Origin: Anniella stebbinsi
Taxonomy: Eukaryota; Chordata; Lepidosauria; Squamata; Anniellidae
Length of the DNA stretch: 64,000 bases
Direction of reading: 5' to 3'
NCBI GenBank assembly: GCA_029215795.1
Contig: JARDYH010000002.1
Coordinates: 17,477,001 to 17,541,000 of the forward strand
Below, piece after piece: positions 42,781 to 54,044 of the stretch. The notes beneath the pieces are model-generated. The model searched no databases, was not told where the DNA came from, and saw only the letters and a list, made by a program, of their open reading frames with translations. Positions within the stretch are counted from its first letter, which is position 1; each line of letters starts with the position of its first letter. The translations under genes were made by a program, and so were the position numbers.

Positions 42781-45455
42781 TTTACTTAAAATGATTTATT
42801 AAAAGTGAAACCATTGTATATAGCTGAAGTGAGTTTTAAAAAACCTTGGGTATACAACGTTAAAGGGAGTGCGTCATGTGGCCCAAAGAGTTTTCATAAC
42901 CCTTATAAAATGTTAAAAACCTTGCATGTAGATCGGCTCCCAGTGCATTTCTGTTTCAACGCTATAAAGTCTTCATCAAGTCCTCCTGTAGTTCAGTAAC
43001 ATGTTCAATAACAACTTACAATAACTGATAACATTGCAAAATAGTAATTACACTTCCTGAATGGACAATTTCTTACAGTGGTATACTGGTCAAGATAAAG
43101 GCAAAATAGCCTCCTTTATTAGTGAGTTAAAGGTTAAAAAAAAAAATTCAGCTCACCCTTTTTGTTTTGTATGGAATATGGGAGCCATCATAGAAAATGC
43201 TGGAATGCAACATTTCAGCAATGACCATGTCCCGTGGGCTCCCTCTCAAAATTGACTGAACCAAGGATGACAGTGAAGAGCTCCCATGGAAGCAACCTCA
43301 TTTGTGCCTGTTGTCATATGTCCTTGAAAAGATTGTCCTCCAATGTTCAAACCATCGCAGCATATTTGAACATTTTTGGACATGCCCTGCTCTCAGTGGC
43401 TACAAGAGAATTCGCATAACATCAGAAGCCACTTACACTAAATCTTGTCTGGGAAGCTGGTTTACAGATTGTCAAGGAAGAAGTGTGAAAGAAAGATGAT
43501 TGCCCGAATTCCAGAGTGCGTTGAAATGGACAGTTTTGCTAATGCCTCAGCTAGGCCCACATTTTTCCTCCTTGCCATATAACTTGAACATGGGTGGAAA
43601 CATGCGCCATCTGTGTTTTATCCCTCCACTCCCTCATATGGTCTTCAGTCTGAGGGGAAAGACTATGCAGGTATGGGCCATGGTGCATGACGAAGCATGG
43701 TAGGCAAGGCAGCAGACAAGGGATGGATCAATTAAAGCCACTTTGGCAGAACCACAAATACAATGTCAAGTCTTTTCACGTTTTCTACTTGGCTTGTGAT
43801 AAGCCTCATCGGATTCATTCATAACTTTCACTTGAACTCCAACAACTGTACCTATGGAAGGGTGCTGGGGGAAGAAAACATCTCCTCGCAGAGGTAATTG
43901 AAGGCATGTTTGTGGTTCTTCTTCAACCGGACTGTGTTGTTCATATGCATGGGTAAAGGAAAGTTCTTGTTTTTTAAATATGAAAAAAAAAATCAAAGTG
44001 GCCCCTATCAATCAATCGTCTGTCAATCCATTGAAAAACTTCATTTTCTTAGCAATCAATAACTACAAACAATAAACAGAGATAATAAAAAATAGTGTGT
44101 GCTATGTAAGAGTTCCGCAGAACAGCCACAACTTTGGCTTTTTTAACAAAATAATATAGCAGCTGCCACAACACAAAGCAAATTTTAGAGTAGTCTCTTA
44201 TCCATCCAGCCAAAAACAAATACCCCCCCCCACACACACACACACAAAAACATGCTTTTGATAAGTAGACCGATAAGAAATTCTGGATAAGAGATAACAT
44301 CTCTTCCCTAGCAGGCTTATATAGAGTGCAATAAAGGAGATAAAGGGTAAAGCTTATCACAGTGCTCTCCCCAGTACATACACAGCCTATATACAAGTCA
44401 AGTGTTTCTGCAGAAGCCCTCCAGGACCATTGTTTTTATTGTCTGAAAGTCCAGGAGGCACCTGTCAGTGTTCAGATCCAAGATGAATCTAGCAGGTGCC
44501 TTCATTTGGCAATTGAGGTTCTGGCGGCGGCAGCTCCTGCTGCTCCTGCTGCTGCTGCTGCAAACATAGTCTAGCATTTGATGAAACACACACACACACA
44601 CACACCAACTCCACAATTGGCTTGTCTAACTGCATAAAAGTCATTACTGTGCATAGACTATCTGCTGTCATAAAGGAGATATTCTGCTCCTGTTCTCAGG
44701 TGTGCTTCTCTTTCTTTCTTTCTTTCTTTCTTTTTCTTTCTTTCTATACCACCCAACAACTGAAGCTCTCTGGGCCGTTCTTTCACCACACCGTCCCTGT
44801 CTGCTATTCATCCTGGGCTGGATCCAGATTTATGTTGGACCAACTGTTCTGGCAGAAGAGGATTTCCATGGCTCCGCTTTCCCACAGCAGCCCCACTGAA
44901 TGGAGTGAATGGTGGTGGTGGTGGTGGAGATCCCCAGAAATTGGGTGGAGGAACCTTCCATCAGCAAAGCTCTTCCTGTTGCAGATGGTTCCTTCCTCCA
45001 ACTCCCTGAGATTCCCATTCTTGCTTACCTATGAATCCTTCGGTCCTGAACTTGGCACAAAACCTCAATGCCACGTTTCTTTCCCCCTGTCGCCTTTCTT
45101 CCTGAGGAATTCTAAGCTTTTATTACTTCTAGCATAGCTATAGGCTACAAAAAATGTGTTGGTTTTGGATCTGTTTCACTGTTACGACTTCCTCCGAAGA
45201 ATCCAAGGCACTGTAGTTTGGTAGAGGTGCTGAAAATTCTGTATTAGAGAGGCCTAACTCCACTCATAAAACTACAGGTGGAGGAACAGGGCTTGTGCAG
45301 TGTCCACCTCCCAGCCCAATCAAGGCATGAAATGACCAAGAGCAAGGACAGAAATGGGGCTGCAAGTCCTCCATTAATGGTGGCTTGACTCTTCAAAGGA
45401 AAACAGACCACACCCTTGAGAACATTGGAGAGACAAATTTAATTGCATATAGTCT
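42781..45455. other. Gene-free intergenic DNA
   Basis: No gene supported. Simple repeats: (CA)n at 44232-44246 and 44586-44604, (CTG)n-like at 44535-44563, (TTTC)n at 44709-44746, (GGT)n at 44909-44927. On the - strand near 42950-42985, CTTGATGAAGACTTTATAGC then GTTGAAAC resembles the TGAAG...GAAACG motif of some retroelement 3' regions. Confidence 0.5.
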
Positions 45456-45459
45456 GCAG

Positions 45460-45805
45460 CAGGAGTGGAGAACCATAGTTCTGGGGTCCCAATCTGGCTT
45501 TCTGGAGTTCTTCAGGTGGCCATGCCCCTTTACCCTAGACCCACCCCTTTTTCTTCCAACCACCAATCATTGGTGCTTTCCTGACTTTTGTGCAGTTTCC
45601 CCCCATTCTAGAGGTTGAAAATGTCTTTCCTAAGGCCTAGCTACTAGCAGCAAGAGCTTTAAGCAACAATATGCTGCTATTTTGGGTATTTTAGCCACTC
45701 ACCTTTTAGCACTGACTCCACCTCAATTGCTTTTAGTCTCCACCCATCACTGAAATGTAGCCCTCAAGAGCTTCTTCAAAATTGAATTGAAAGATGTTCC
45801 CATCC
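45460..45805 (+). repeat. Dispersed repeat 'R', fuller copy
   Basis: GCAGGAGTGGAGAACCATAG, GGTGGCCATGCCCCTTTACC, CATTCTAGAGGTTGAAAATG, AGCAGCAAGAGCTTTAAGCA, CTCCACCCATCACTGAAATG, CAAGAGCTTCTTCAAAATTG. This is the most complete copy together with 61030-61355. Confidence 0.7.
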
Positions 45806-46302
45806 CTGGGTTACAGGGAGCACCTGGGCACCAAGATAGCCCTTAACATGCACCTTCTGGAATGCAAATATGGGATGTGGACATTTGATTCATCAAGAAT
45901 TTCCCTTGAAATCTGACACCGTCATCACTGTTTTAACATGTTGTGTTTGCAACCCTGAGAAGCAGAAATATAGACCTGATTTCCAACCAGTAGACCTTAC
46001 TGATTTTAAAATTATGCATATCTTATAAAATGGATGAGAAACCATGTTTTGTATGGCAGAGTGATGAGCACAGCTCGTTGACCTCATTGGCAGGCACTGG
46101 CTGGCAGGGTTATGAGCCAGAGCTAACTAGATGAATCAGATGAGATCCTGTCTGCTGGAATCAAAGCCATATTGGGTAGGGCATGCTGTCTGGGGATGAT
46201 AGGAGTTGTTGGAGGGATTATAGATTAGGGGATGGTCTCAGGGTACATGTTTCAGTCACCTTGGTGAAGCTAAGCTTTGGATCTGAGCAGTGGCTGATTG
46301 GG
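45806..46302. other. Gene-free intergenic DNA
   Basis: No gene. 46120-46290 has repeat-like wording (ATGAGATCCTGTCTGCTGGA, GGGGATGATAGGAGTTGTTG) perhaps from family G. Confidence 0.4.
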
Positions 46303-46622
46303 TAGGGTGACCAGATAAAATCCAGGTCAGGGCTCATGTAACTTTAACAGTTGTAGAGCAAAGGGAATTTCATCCGGTGTCATTTGTATGCAATTAGTTC
46401 CTGGTTAAATTCCCTCTTCATCACAACAGTTAAAGGTGCAGGGGCCCTGCCTTCTTTTGTATCTGGTCACTCTAGTATAGTGCCTGCACCTTTAACTGTT
46501 GTGATGAAGAGGGAATTTCACCAGGAACTAATTGCATACAAATGACACTGGCTGAAATTCCCTTTTCTCTACAACTGTTAAAGTTACATGAGCCCTGACC
46601 TGGATTTTATCTGGTCAGCCTA
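46303..46622. mobile_element. Palindromic hAT-type MITE 'AGGGTGACC', copy with 8-bp duplication
   Basis: 320 bp. Starts TAGGGTGACCAGATAAAATC and ends TTTTATCTGGTCAGCCTA. Exact 8-bp duplication TGATTGGG (46295-46302, 46623-46630). Almost the whole element is one palindrome; the arms share CTTTAACTGTTGTGATGAAG, GAGGGAATTT and AACTAATTGCATACAAATGA with their complements. No coding capacity. Confidence 0.92.
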
Positions 46623-46864
46623 TGATTGGGAGACCCTCTAGAACTGCCATGGAAGAAAGATGAGATATAAGTGCATTAAATAAATGTATAGCAACCCTGC
46701 ATGTGAGCTAGTATTATCCAGTCTCCTGGAGAGCTGGGGAGGGGGTGTTTAGGAAAGGAATTGCAGGTTTCAGCAATAGGTGGAAAGAAATCCAGACACC
46801 AAGGGAACTTCCAGATAGACTGTTCATAGCACTAACACTTGAAAGGCATTGTGTAGCTCTTCCA

Positions 46865-46866
<2 letters not shown>

Positions 46867-46918
<52 letters not shown>
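46867..46918. repeat. (TC)n microsatellite
   Basis: Nearly perfect CT tract with one TTT interruption. Confidence 0.97.
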
Positions 46919-46921
<3 letters not shown>

Positions 46922-47059
46922 ATTTTAATGGATCTGGTCCTTTTTGTGCTTGCATAGTTGTCTCTTACATAAGTTCTATTCAAGGGATATGGGAAAGGGT
47001 TCCTCACAGGATGGAGAGATGCATATAGGGGAAGGCACTCCCTATCTTAAATTAGGCCC

Positions 47060-48545
47060 TGAATCGACAGAAGACAAACTGCATAACATACCTGCATAAT
47101 AGAGATAAATGCCAAGTTCTACACCTAGGAAAAAGAAACCAAATGCACAGTTACAAAATGGGGGATACTTGGCTCAGCAGTAAGACAAGAGAGAAGGATC
47201 TTGGAATTGTTGTAGATCACAAGCTCAATATGAGCCAACAGTGTGATGTGGCTGCAAAAAAAGCCAATGCTAGTTTGGGCTGCATTAATAGAAGTATAGC
47301 TTCCAAATCGCATGAGGTACTTGTTCCCCTCTATTCAGCACTCGTTAGGCCCCATCTTGAGTATTGCATCCAGTTCTGGGCACCACACTTCAAGAAGAAT
47401 GCAGACAAGCTGGAGCGTGTTCAGAGGAGGGCAACATGGATGATCAGGGGTCTGGAAACAAAGCCCTATGAGGAGAGATTGAGAGAACAAGGCATGTTTA
47501 GCCTGGAGAAGAGAAGATTGAGGGGAGACATGATAGCACTCTTCAAGTACTTGACAGGTTGTCACACATAGGAGGGCCAGGATCTCTTCTCGATCAACCA
47601 AGAGTGCAGGACATGGAATGATGGGCTCAAGTTACAGGAAGTAGGGGCGTGCACTCGTTCGGGTCCGATCCATGATCCGGACCCGATCCGGCCAAAATTG
47701 GATAAAATTATCTGATTATGATCCCTGCATCTGGACCGTCCAATCTCATCCGATCCGATAGGACCCGATCCGGATCAGAAGAGATCAGAGGATCGGACCT
47801 CCTCCCCCCACTCGCGCTCCTTACCTGCTGGGGCCATCCGCTTCCATCCGCTGGTACCTTCTACTGAGAAACAGGCTTTGCAGCCTGCCTCTCAGTAGCG
47901 TGCCGGGTGATGACGTCACCCAGCATGCTACTGAGAGGCAAGCCGTGAAACCTGTTTCTCAGTAGAAGGAGCCAGCGGATGGCAGCGGACAGCAGCTGGC
48001 ACCCCAGAAGGTAAGGAGCGCAAGTGGGGGGGAGGTACAGGGAGGGGGAGTTAGGCCCCCACTCACCCGCCTCCATGTTTTCCTCATAGGTTTGCATTGG
48101 GGAAAAGCTTTCTTTCCCCCAATGCAAGCCTATGGCAAAAACACCTAAAATGGCGTCCAATCCGAAAATCGGACTTCCGATTTTTGGCTCTGGATCGGGT
48201 CAGATCTGATCTGGAAAGCCTCCAATCTTATCCGATCCTATCTGACATGCCAACCCCGGTTCCAATCCTGGTTCTGATCCGATCCGGGGGGTCCGTGCAT
48301 ATCCCTAACAGGAAGCCAGATTCCAGCTGGACATCAGGAAAAAACTTCCTGGCTGTTAGAGCAATATGACAATGGAACCAATATCCTAGGGAAGTCATGG
48401 GCTCTCCCACACTAGAGGCATTCAAGAGGCAGCTGGACAACCATCTGTCAAGGATGCTTTTAAGTGGATTCCTGCACTGAACAGGGGGTTGGACTCGATG
48501 GCCTTATAGGCCCCTTCCAACTGTACTATTCTATGATTCTATGAT
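47060..48545 (+). mobile_element. CR1 LINE 3' part, split by GATC-hAT copy 5
   Basis: Readable RT C-terminus with frame largely intact at 47143-47571: KTREKDLGIVVDHKLNMSQQ, ASLGCINRSIASKSHEVL, LYSALVRPHLEYCIQFWAP, KLERVQRRATWMI. Then a stop and 3' UTR, interrupted at 47642-48307 by a hAT element. The UTR resumes CAGGAAGCCAGATTCCAGCT, GGTTGGACTCGATGGCCTTA, TAGGCCCCTTCCAACTGTAC, and ends in the diagnostic CR1 tail ATTCTATGATTCTATGATT at 48528-48546. Confidence 0.93.
47642..48307. mobile_element. GATC-hAT MITE, copy 5 (inside CR1)
   Basis: 666 bp. Starts TAGGGGCGTGCACTCGTTCG, ends GGTCCGTGCATATCCCTA, exact duplication ACAGGAAG (47634-47641, 48308-48315). The core has one large palindrome: TTCTACTGAGAAACAGGCTT, TGCTACTGAGAGGCAAGC and their complements around the centre GTGATGACGTCACC. 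The CATTGGGGAAAAGC / CTTTCCCCCAATG hairpin lies at 48093-48122. Because the CR1 3' UTR reads through on both sides, the empty-site sequence can be inferred exactly. Confidence 0.95.
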
Positions 48546-48639
48546 TGAGATGGCATTCAGATTCTTGGTGCTGCCAGGTTCTGTTTGTAATATCTGGACT
48601 AATGGGGTCAATAGGAAACATCTCTTAATGTCTCAAGGG

Positions 48640-48795
48640 CTGAATTCAATTTCAGAAAAACTCCTAGGAACCACATTCCAGTGGTGGGAGGGGCCAAAGG
48701 CCAAGGGGGTGGGGCCAAAGGCAGTAGGGGTGAGGCCAAAACCACCAACATGTTTTAGCTTAAAGCTCTTAGTGTGGGGAACTAAGCCTTAGAAG
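48640..48795 (-). repeat. Dispersed repeat 'R', inverted fragment
   Basis: CTGAATTCAATTTCAGAAAA, CACATTCCAGTGGTGGGAGG, GGCCAAAGGCCAAGGGGGTG, GTTTTAGCTTAAAGCTCTTA: the reverse complement of the family R order. Confidence 0.65.
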
Positions 48796-49442
48796 AGGCA
48801 GTTCCACCTTTCAGAATGGGGCAAACACTGCTAAAATCTGGGAAACCAACAAACAATCCAGGGTTGGAGAAGGGGGCAAACTGCGTAGCCAGGGAGGACC
48901 AGACTGGGACTCCAGCAGGGATGGATTTGGTCCCCAGGCCTGAGGTTACAGCTTATGATAGTGCAAATAACTGTTAAGCCTCGTTCCATTGCCTCATTTC
49001 TGATGGCACCTGCTCATTTCCTGGATGTGTTCTGTACTGTGGCATAAGGTTGAGGCACAACATTGGGAGGCTGTGCTCTCCATAACGTGCTCAGATCTCA
49101 TTTGTCCTCCTCTCCCAACAGCCAGCTCATGCCAGGTTTTAGGCAGGGTGTTGTTGTTGTTGTTGTTTTAGGAGGGGAATCCATTTGATCAGGAGCATTT
49201 CCTCTTTAGCCCGTGGCATTTTGGGCAGGAAAAAAAATGGCCCCATGTCAGATCCAGGACTGAGCATTGGCAGAGGGCATCTTCAGGGAGAGGATGCCCG
49301 AGATCTCAATCCTTTATGATCCCTTGCCTGCTTTTGAATGGGGGCCCTATTTAGGCAATAGGATCCAGAGCTTCCTACACAAAGGAAGGATCTGGCAGCA
49401 TCCTATAATTTCCAGCAGGGTCCACCTTTTTTTTCTTTTACC
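48796..49442. other. Upstream flank of ST8SIA3
   Basis: No repeat recognised from about 48860 to 49440 except (TTG)n at about 49151-49166. It may hold upstream regulatory or 5' UTR sequence, but I cannot define any element. Confidence 0.4.
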
Positions 49443-49503
49443 CCACCCCCACTCCGCCCCAGCCACTGCCATTTCAAGACCCCTCCATATAGATACCCTC
49501 ACA

Positions 49504-49543
<40 letters not shown>

Positions 49544-49810
49544 TTCATTGTCCCGGCTCCCCGGGGTGTGCGTGTGTGTGCTCTGAATTAATCCTTTGGA
49601 GTCTGTGTGTGTGTTTTCCCTCCTCCTCCTTAGCCACACCGCCACACATACACACACACAAGCACACACGCATACAGTTCCATCCCCGCTTTCTGGGTGT
49701 GCGTTAACTCCAATGTAGCTCTCACAGCCCAGGGTTGGGGTTTGTTTGTTTTTCTCATTCAACGGCCCCCCCCGTCCCGCCCCAGCGCGCGCTCTTTCCC
49801 GCCCCCAGGA
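49443..49810 (+). promoter_or_regulatory. ST8SIA3: Proximal promoter / 5' UTR region of ST8SIA3
   Basis: Sequence just upstream of the start codon. It holds a perfect (TA)18 tract at 49506-49542, GT-rich and CA-rich stretches at about 49566-49610 and 49643-49672, and a CpG-rich C/G block at 49769-49808. There is no convincing TATA box other than the TA repeat, and the transcription start cannot be set from sequence. The run CTCTTTCCCGCCCCCAG ending at 49808 resembles a splice acceptor two bases before the ATG, so the 5' UTR could be split. That is an inference. Confidence 0.5.
49506..49542. repeat. (TA)18 tract upstream of the ST8SIA3 start codon
   Basis: Perfect AT dinucleotide run 270-305 bp before the ATG. 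Confidence 0.98.
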
Positions 49811-49989
49811 ATGAGAAGCTGCAAGATGGTCCGAGTGGTGAGCGTCCTGGGTCTAGTGATGCTCAGCGTGGCTCTGCTGATTTTGTCCTTCATCAGCTAC
49901 GTCTCCCTGAAAAAAGACAATATCTTCACCACTCCCAAATACGCCAACACGGGGGTGCCAAGAATGTATATGTTCCACGCTGGATTTAG
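49811..49989 (+). CDS. ST8SIA3: ST8SIA3 coding exon 1 (alpha-2,8-sialyltransferase 3, N-terminus)
   Basis: First coding exon of a type II Golgi membrane enzyme. The family transfers sialic acid in alpha-2,8 linkage onto sialylated glycans, and ST8SIA3 is mainly a brain enzyme making di- and trisialyl groups. Visible here: a short cytosolic tail (MRSCKMVR), one hydrophobic signal anchor at about residues 9-33, then the stem up to F59. The sequence is nearly identical to the vertebrate ST8SIA3 N-terminus as I remember it. The ATG at 49811 is the first in-frame Met back to at least 49697. Its context is moderate (G at -3, A at +4); Met6 at 49826 has the stronger context (A at -3, G at +4) but would shorten the tail. 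The exon ends TTTAG followed by GTGAGT, phase 2, splitting Arg60. Most of the protein (family length about 380 aa) is outside the window. Confidence 0.95.
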
Positions 49990-50141
49990 GTGAGTGCTTG
50001 CAATGTATATGTATGCGTGTGTGAGTGTGCGCATTCTTTCTCCCACTGACAGGGTGGGAAGGGGTGGTGATCTGGGTGGTGATCTGGATCAAGAATATGC
50101 ATGGTGGGAGAAAGGGGGCGGCAAGGGAGAGGACTGGGGAA

Positions 50142-50147
<6 letters not shown>

Positions 50148-50185
<38 letters not shown>
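50148..50185. repeat. (TTA)n microsatellite in intron 1
   Basis: Near-perfect TTA tract about 160 bp after the exon 1 donor. A poly-C tract follows at 50239-50252. Confidence 0.95.
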
Positions 50186-50583
50186 GAATCCATAGTCTAG
50201 GGGACACCCCCTTCTCTTTGCTTTTGTGCCAAGGGTAACCCCCCCCCCCCCCGCTTCGGATGCTTTGTGTGGGAATCGATCCCATCACGCAGATTTGAGC
50301 TTTTGCATCAGTGGCCAGAGAGTGCCAGGGAGGTGGGTTGTGCTGGGGTGGGTGGGGGGAGCGGAATGAGGGAAGCGCCAGTTCCTGTAGATTGATATAT
50401 AATATGATGCTGGCGAGGATCATGGTGGCTCTCTGCCCGGTTCATGTATATTCCAGGGGAAGCGCTAATGGCGCAGGCGCCCTGTTTCTCTGAGGCTGGA
50501 AACGGGGAGGAAAAGGCTTCAGCGCGTCTCCCCCGCTATGAGGCAGGAACATTTACGCAATCCTTCAACGTGCAAAGGCAAGG

Positions 50584-50672
50584 GGGAGGCTGGTGGCTCC
50601 GCTGTCAGTGGGGCTGTGCTCTGGGTTTCAGTCAGAATCAGCCAGAACTCTAAAGGAGCTATCCTGGGACAA
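50584..50672. mobile_element. Palindromic MITE 'W', half copy
   Basis: GGGAGGCTGGTGGCTCCGCT, GTCAGTGGGGCTGTG, GGGTTTCAGTCAGAATCAGC, CAGAACTCTAAAGGAGCTAT. Corresponds to the left half of 51554-51741. Confidence 0.8.
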
Positions 50673-51553
50673 GGGACAGCGATGAAGGGGCTCTGACTGC
50701 TCACCCACCCTCGCTTCCTTTCGTCTGGTCTTCTCTTCTCTCTCCTCGCCCTTTCCTCTTTCTTTCAGTTCCCTGTCCAGTCCCAAGGGGGTGGAGAACG
50801 GATCAGGAAGGGACCCCTTTGAGCGATGCTTTGGGTTTTAAAAAACCAATTAAAAATAAAATAAAATAAATCCTGCTGTGGAGTCCTTCACCCAATGGAC
50901 GGTTTCCCCAGTTTAAAACCGGGAAAGGGGACATCTGCGCAGCAAGCCGAAGGATGAGGAGTGATGTTTGGGGTGGGGTGGAGGGTGTGGGGGATGTGCC
51001 AGGCGGAAGTCAGGGGAAGGATTCCCGCTGCCTCATCCTCTTCTCCTCCGGGTTTGCCAGTCCAGAGGCCGGAAAAGTCCCTAGGGAGGCGCGGAGGGGG
51101 GGGGGGGAAGTACCCACGATGCATTGGCTCTTCCGCCCCCAAATGAAAACATGATAATAGCGCTCCCTTCCCCACAGCGCACCCCAATGCTCTTTATGAG
51201 TGGATGCCGTTTGGAAGACATCCCCGCCCTGCCCCGAGCTCCTATATTGGGATGACTTGGGGAGCGTGACGCGTTGTTAAAAATGGGGAAGGTGCTGATG
51301 CTGGAAGGAGAGAGGCGGAACCGCGAGGAGATGGTCTCCCAGGCGCTGCTGAATGGGGCGGCTGCTGTCAACGGTCCTGATTTTACATCCACTGTCTCTG
51401 TCCCTCCCTCCCTCCCTCCTTCCCCCCCCCCTCTCTCTCTCTCTGAGGTTTGAAGAGTTTCGTGCTTTCTACAGGGCCGTTTAGTTGTTGCCATGGCGAG
51501 TTGTCTTCCGCGAGAGGAAGGGGCCTTCCACGAGAAGACAATCTCCACGCCAC
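50673..51553. other. ST8SIA3: GC-rich 5' part of intron 1
   Basis: No exon seen. GC-rich with a poly-G tract at about 51100-51108, (CCCT)n at about 51397-51420 and a C/CT tract at 51422-51444. It is relatively rich in CpG and contiguous with the promoter-side GC-rich block. It could be part of a CpG island shore; this is an inference. Confidence 0.4.
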
Positions 51554-51741
51554 CCAATGGAGGCTGGTGGCTCCGATGTCAGTGGGACGGTGAATCTGCT
51601 CCAGGCTTCAATCCCAGCCAGTCAGAACTCTAAAGGAGCTATCCGCACCTTGGATGGCTCCTTTAGAGTTCTGGATGCTTCTAACTGGAACCCGGAGCGG
51701 ATTCACCGCCCCGCTGACATCAGCGCCACCAGCCTCCATGG
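51554..51741. mobile_element. Palindromic MITE 'W', full copy
   Basis: Inverted ends CCAATGGAGGCTGGTGGCTC and GCCACCAGCCTCCATGG. Inner arms CAGAACTCTAAAGGAGCTAT and GGCTCCTTTAGAGTTCTG are also inverted. About 188 bp. No clear target duplication, so superfamily unassigned. In intron 1. Confidence 0.8.
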
Positions 51742-52195
51742 CCTTCACCCAAGGCCTGGTTTTAAGATACGTAAAATGAAAATGAAATGGATCGTAACAT
51801 TTCAAAGTGTGATTTATTCTGTTCCTTTTCAAGTTTTTCTGTGCACAGGTGCTGCTAGTCACTAGTAAACAATACTACTGGGCCAGGTGGACCAACAACC
51901 TGACTTATTCTAAAGGCAGCTTCACATGTTCATAAATGTTCTATATGCAGGTGCCACGTGAAACAGTTTTTGCATGCTGTTTTCTCTAAGCTGCTATTCT
52001 AAACATATAGTGTTGCTCATAACATGTATTTTCATTATCACCATTGATTATTTGTAAACATGACTTAAGTATCCTAGGCACAATTTCCCGTCCTCAAATA
52101 GAGCATTTTAACATATTCCTTGTGGTGGCTGACATGGAGATCTATCACAAGTGTATGTGTGTGTGTGTTTGCTACACATTCATAGAATCATAGGA
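51742..52195. other. ST8SIA3: Intron 1 DNA without recognised features
   Basis: A/T-rich. Short (TG)n at about 52153-52168. Confidence 0.4.
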
Positions 52196-52199
52196 TCAT

Positions 52200-52420
52200 A
52201 GATCTGGAAGAAGTGGGGCTGATGGCTCTGATTTCAGTGGGGCTGTGAATCCATTTTGGGTTTCAGTGAGAACCCGCTGAATTATAAAGGTGCTGAACCC
52301 TATCCCCAATATTAGTGTAGTGCCTTGGATAGTTCGTTCAGAGTTCTGGCTGGTTCTGACTGAAACCCAGAATGTATTCACATCCCCACCAAGATCAGAG
52401 TCACCAGCCTCCACAGGTTG
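52200..52420. mobile_element. Palindromic MITE 'W', diverged copy
   Basis: GGGGCTGATGGCTCTGATTT, GGGTTTCAGTGAGAACCCGC, ...CAGAGTTCTGGCTGGTTCTG, CACCAGCCTCCACAGG. Full length but diverged. Confidence 0.75.
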
Positions 52421-53560
52421 TAAGGTACCTTGGTCATTTGGTCCAACTCTCTGGTAAGTGGCTCCATAGCCTCTGCTTTAAAAAAAAATCTTTAATGAAG
52501 GAGAGTCCATTGCCTTCCAGGGTAGTCTGCTCCACTATTGAACATCATTGAAATCTCCTTTCTTATCATTTGAATCCATTGGTTCAGGTCCTACCCACTG
52601 GAGCAAATGTACTTACTCATGTTTTGGCATTTTCATGGAGAAGACACTATACGGTGATTGTTTCAGGTGGCATCAACCCGCTAAGCTAATCTGTAAATTG
52701 GCTCTTCATCATTCAAACATATATATTAAAGGATGATTTACATGTTACAGTTGTATGTTTAAAAGCATGACACTCACATGATTGCATACATGTAAGCTTG
52801 CAGCAAAATTCATGCTGGTGAGACTATCACACATAAAGATCTGCACATGAGTTTCTAGTGTTTTAGTAGATGGAAATTCTTTCTGTATGAAAATAGCAGG
52901 CAAATCATTAAATGTGTTGTCTGCACACATGAGCACATCAATCAGAATATGTACATATGTAATTAACACACTTAATGATCTACTTGCGGGTTTCAGGCAT
53001 AGCCCTACATAGAAGTGCTTCCTTATGTGTGAAATAGCCTAACTAATTTACTGTTCCATGAGTGTACATAGGAAATAGCCTACTTCATGTATAAAAGAGA
53101 CTGATGTTCCTACTAGATGGAGGTAGATACATGCACTTAGATAGAAATTGTGACAACTTGGTTGTAAACTGACCTCCCCAAATAGGTCCAGGCTCATACG
53201 CTTTTAGAAATCATGTTTAGACCTTTAAAACAAAAACTGAAATTTCAATTTGAAATTTATTTGAGATGGACTTCGATTTAAAGATACAAATGATACACTG
53301 TTTTTATTGATTGGTTTGTTTAATTAGATAATTTTTTAATGCTGACAGTTTTGCTATTGTCAGCCAATCTGAATTTCCGTTAAGAAAGAAAGTAGGATGT
53401 TGCCTGTGAATAGTCATTCCACAATTCACTTCTGAGCTTAGTTGGAAGTAAATTCCACTGAAATCACATCATCCTATAGAGCCTTTAGAAACTAACTGAT
53501 CCTTTGTGGCATAACTTTTTATAGGCTTGAAAACCTGTTTCTAGACTCGATTAAGCAACA
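52421..53560. other. ST8SIA3: Intron 1 DNA without recognised features
   Basis: A/T-rich; I recognise no exon. 52440-52600 has CR1-like wording (TTTGGTCCAACTCTCTGGTA). Confidence 0.4.
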
Positions 53561-53565
53561 ATAAA

Positions 53566-53690
53566 CTAATCCAGCCTTCCCCAACCTGTAGCCTTCCAGA
53601 TGTATTGGGCCAAATATCCTACCATCCTCACATGCTGGTTGGGGTGATGGGGACCTGTAGTCCAACCCATGTGGAGGGACTAGTCTATAT
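53566..53690. repeat. Dispersed repeat 'G', copy
   Basis: CAGCCTTCCCCAACCTGTAG, CCTTCCAGATGTATTGGGCC, ATGCTGGTTGGGGTGATGGG, GACCTGTAGTCCAACCCATG. Confidence 0.7.
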
Positions 53691-54044
53691 GAAGGCGCAT
53701 TAAGTGGGACAAAGAAATTAAAAGTGGGGTCTGCAATAAAATGTTGCAGTGTGGCATGCCCCTGTTCCTGGCTGACTGACTGGCTGAAACTCTGCCTTCT
53801 TCCATAATTTTCCATTCCATTACCGTCCCCCTGGTTTTCCAAGGAATCCCCCCCTCTCCAAAGGCAGTCAATATTCCATGGTCACTGAACATGCACAGAC
53901 CTTATGGGGCTGATTTTGGGATTTCCCTCCTGCCTCGCTCAGGGGAATTTTTCCCCTTAAAGAAATTTTGTACTTCTTCTGCTAACCTTGAGTTTTCCCA
54001 AGCCACACTCTTGTGCATAGGTAGTGCCATTTTAGCTACATGAA

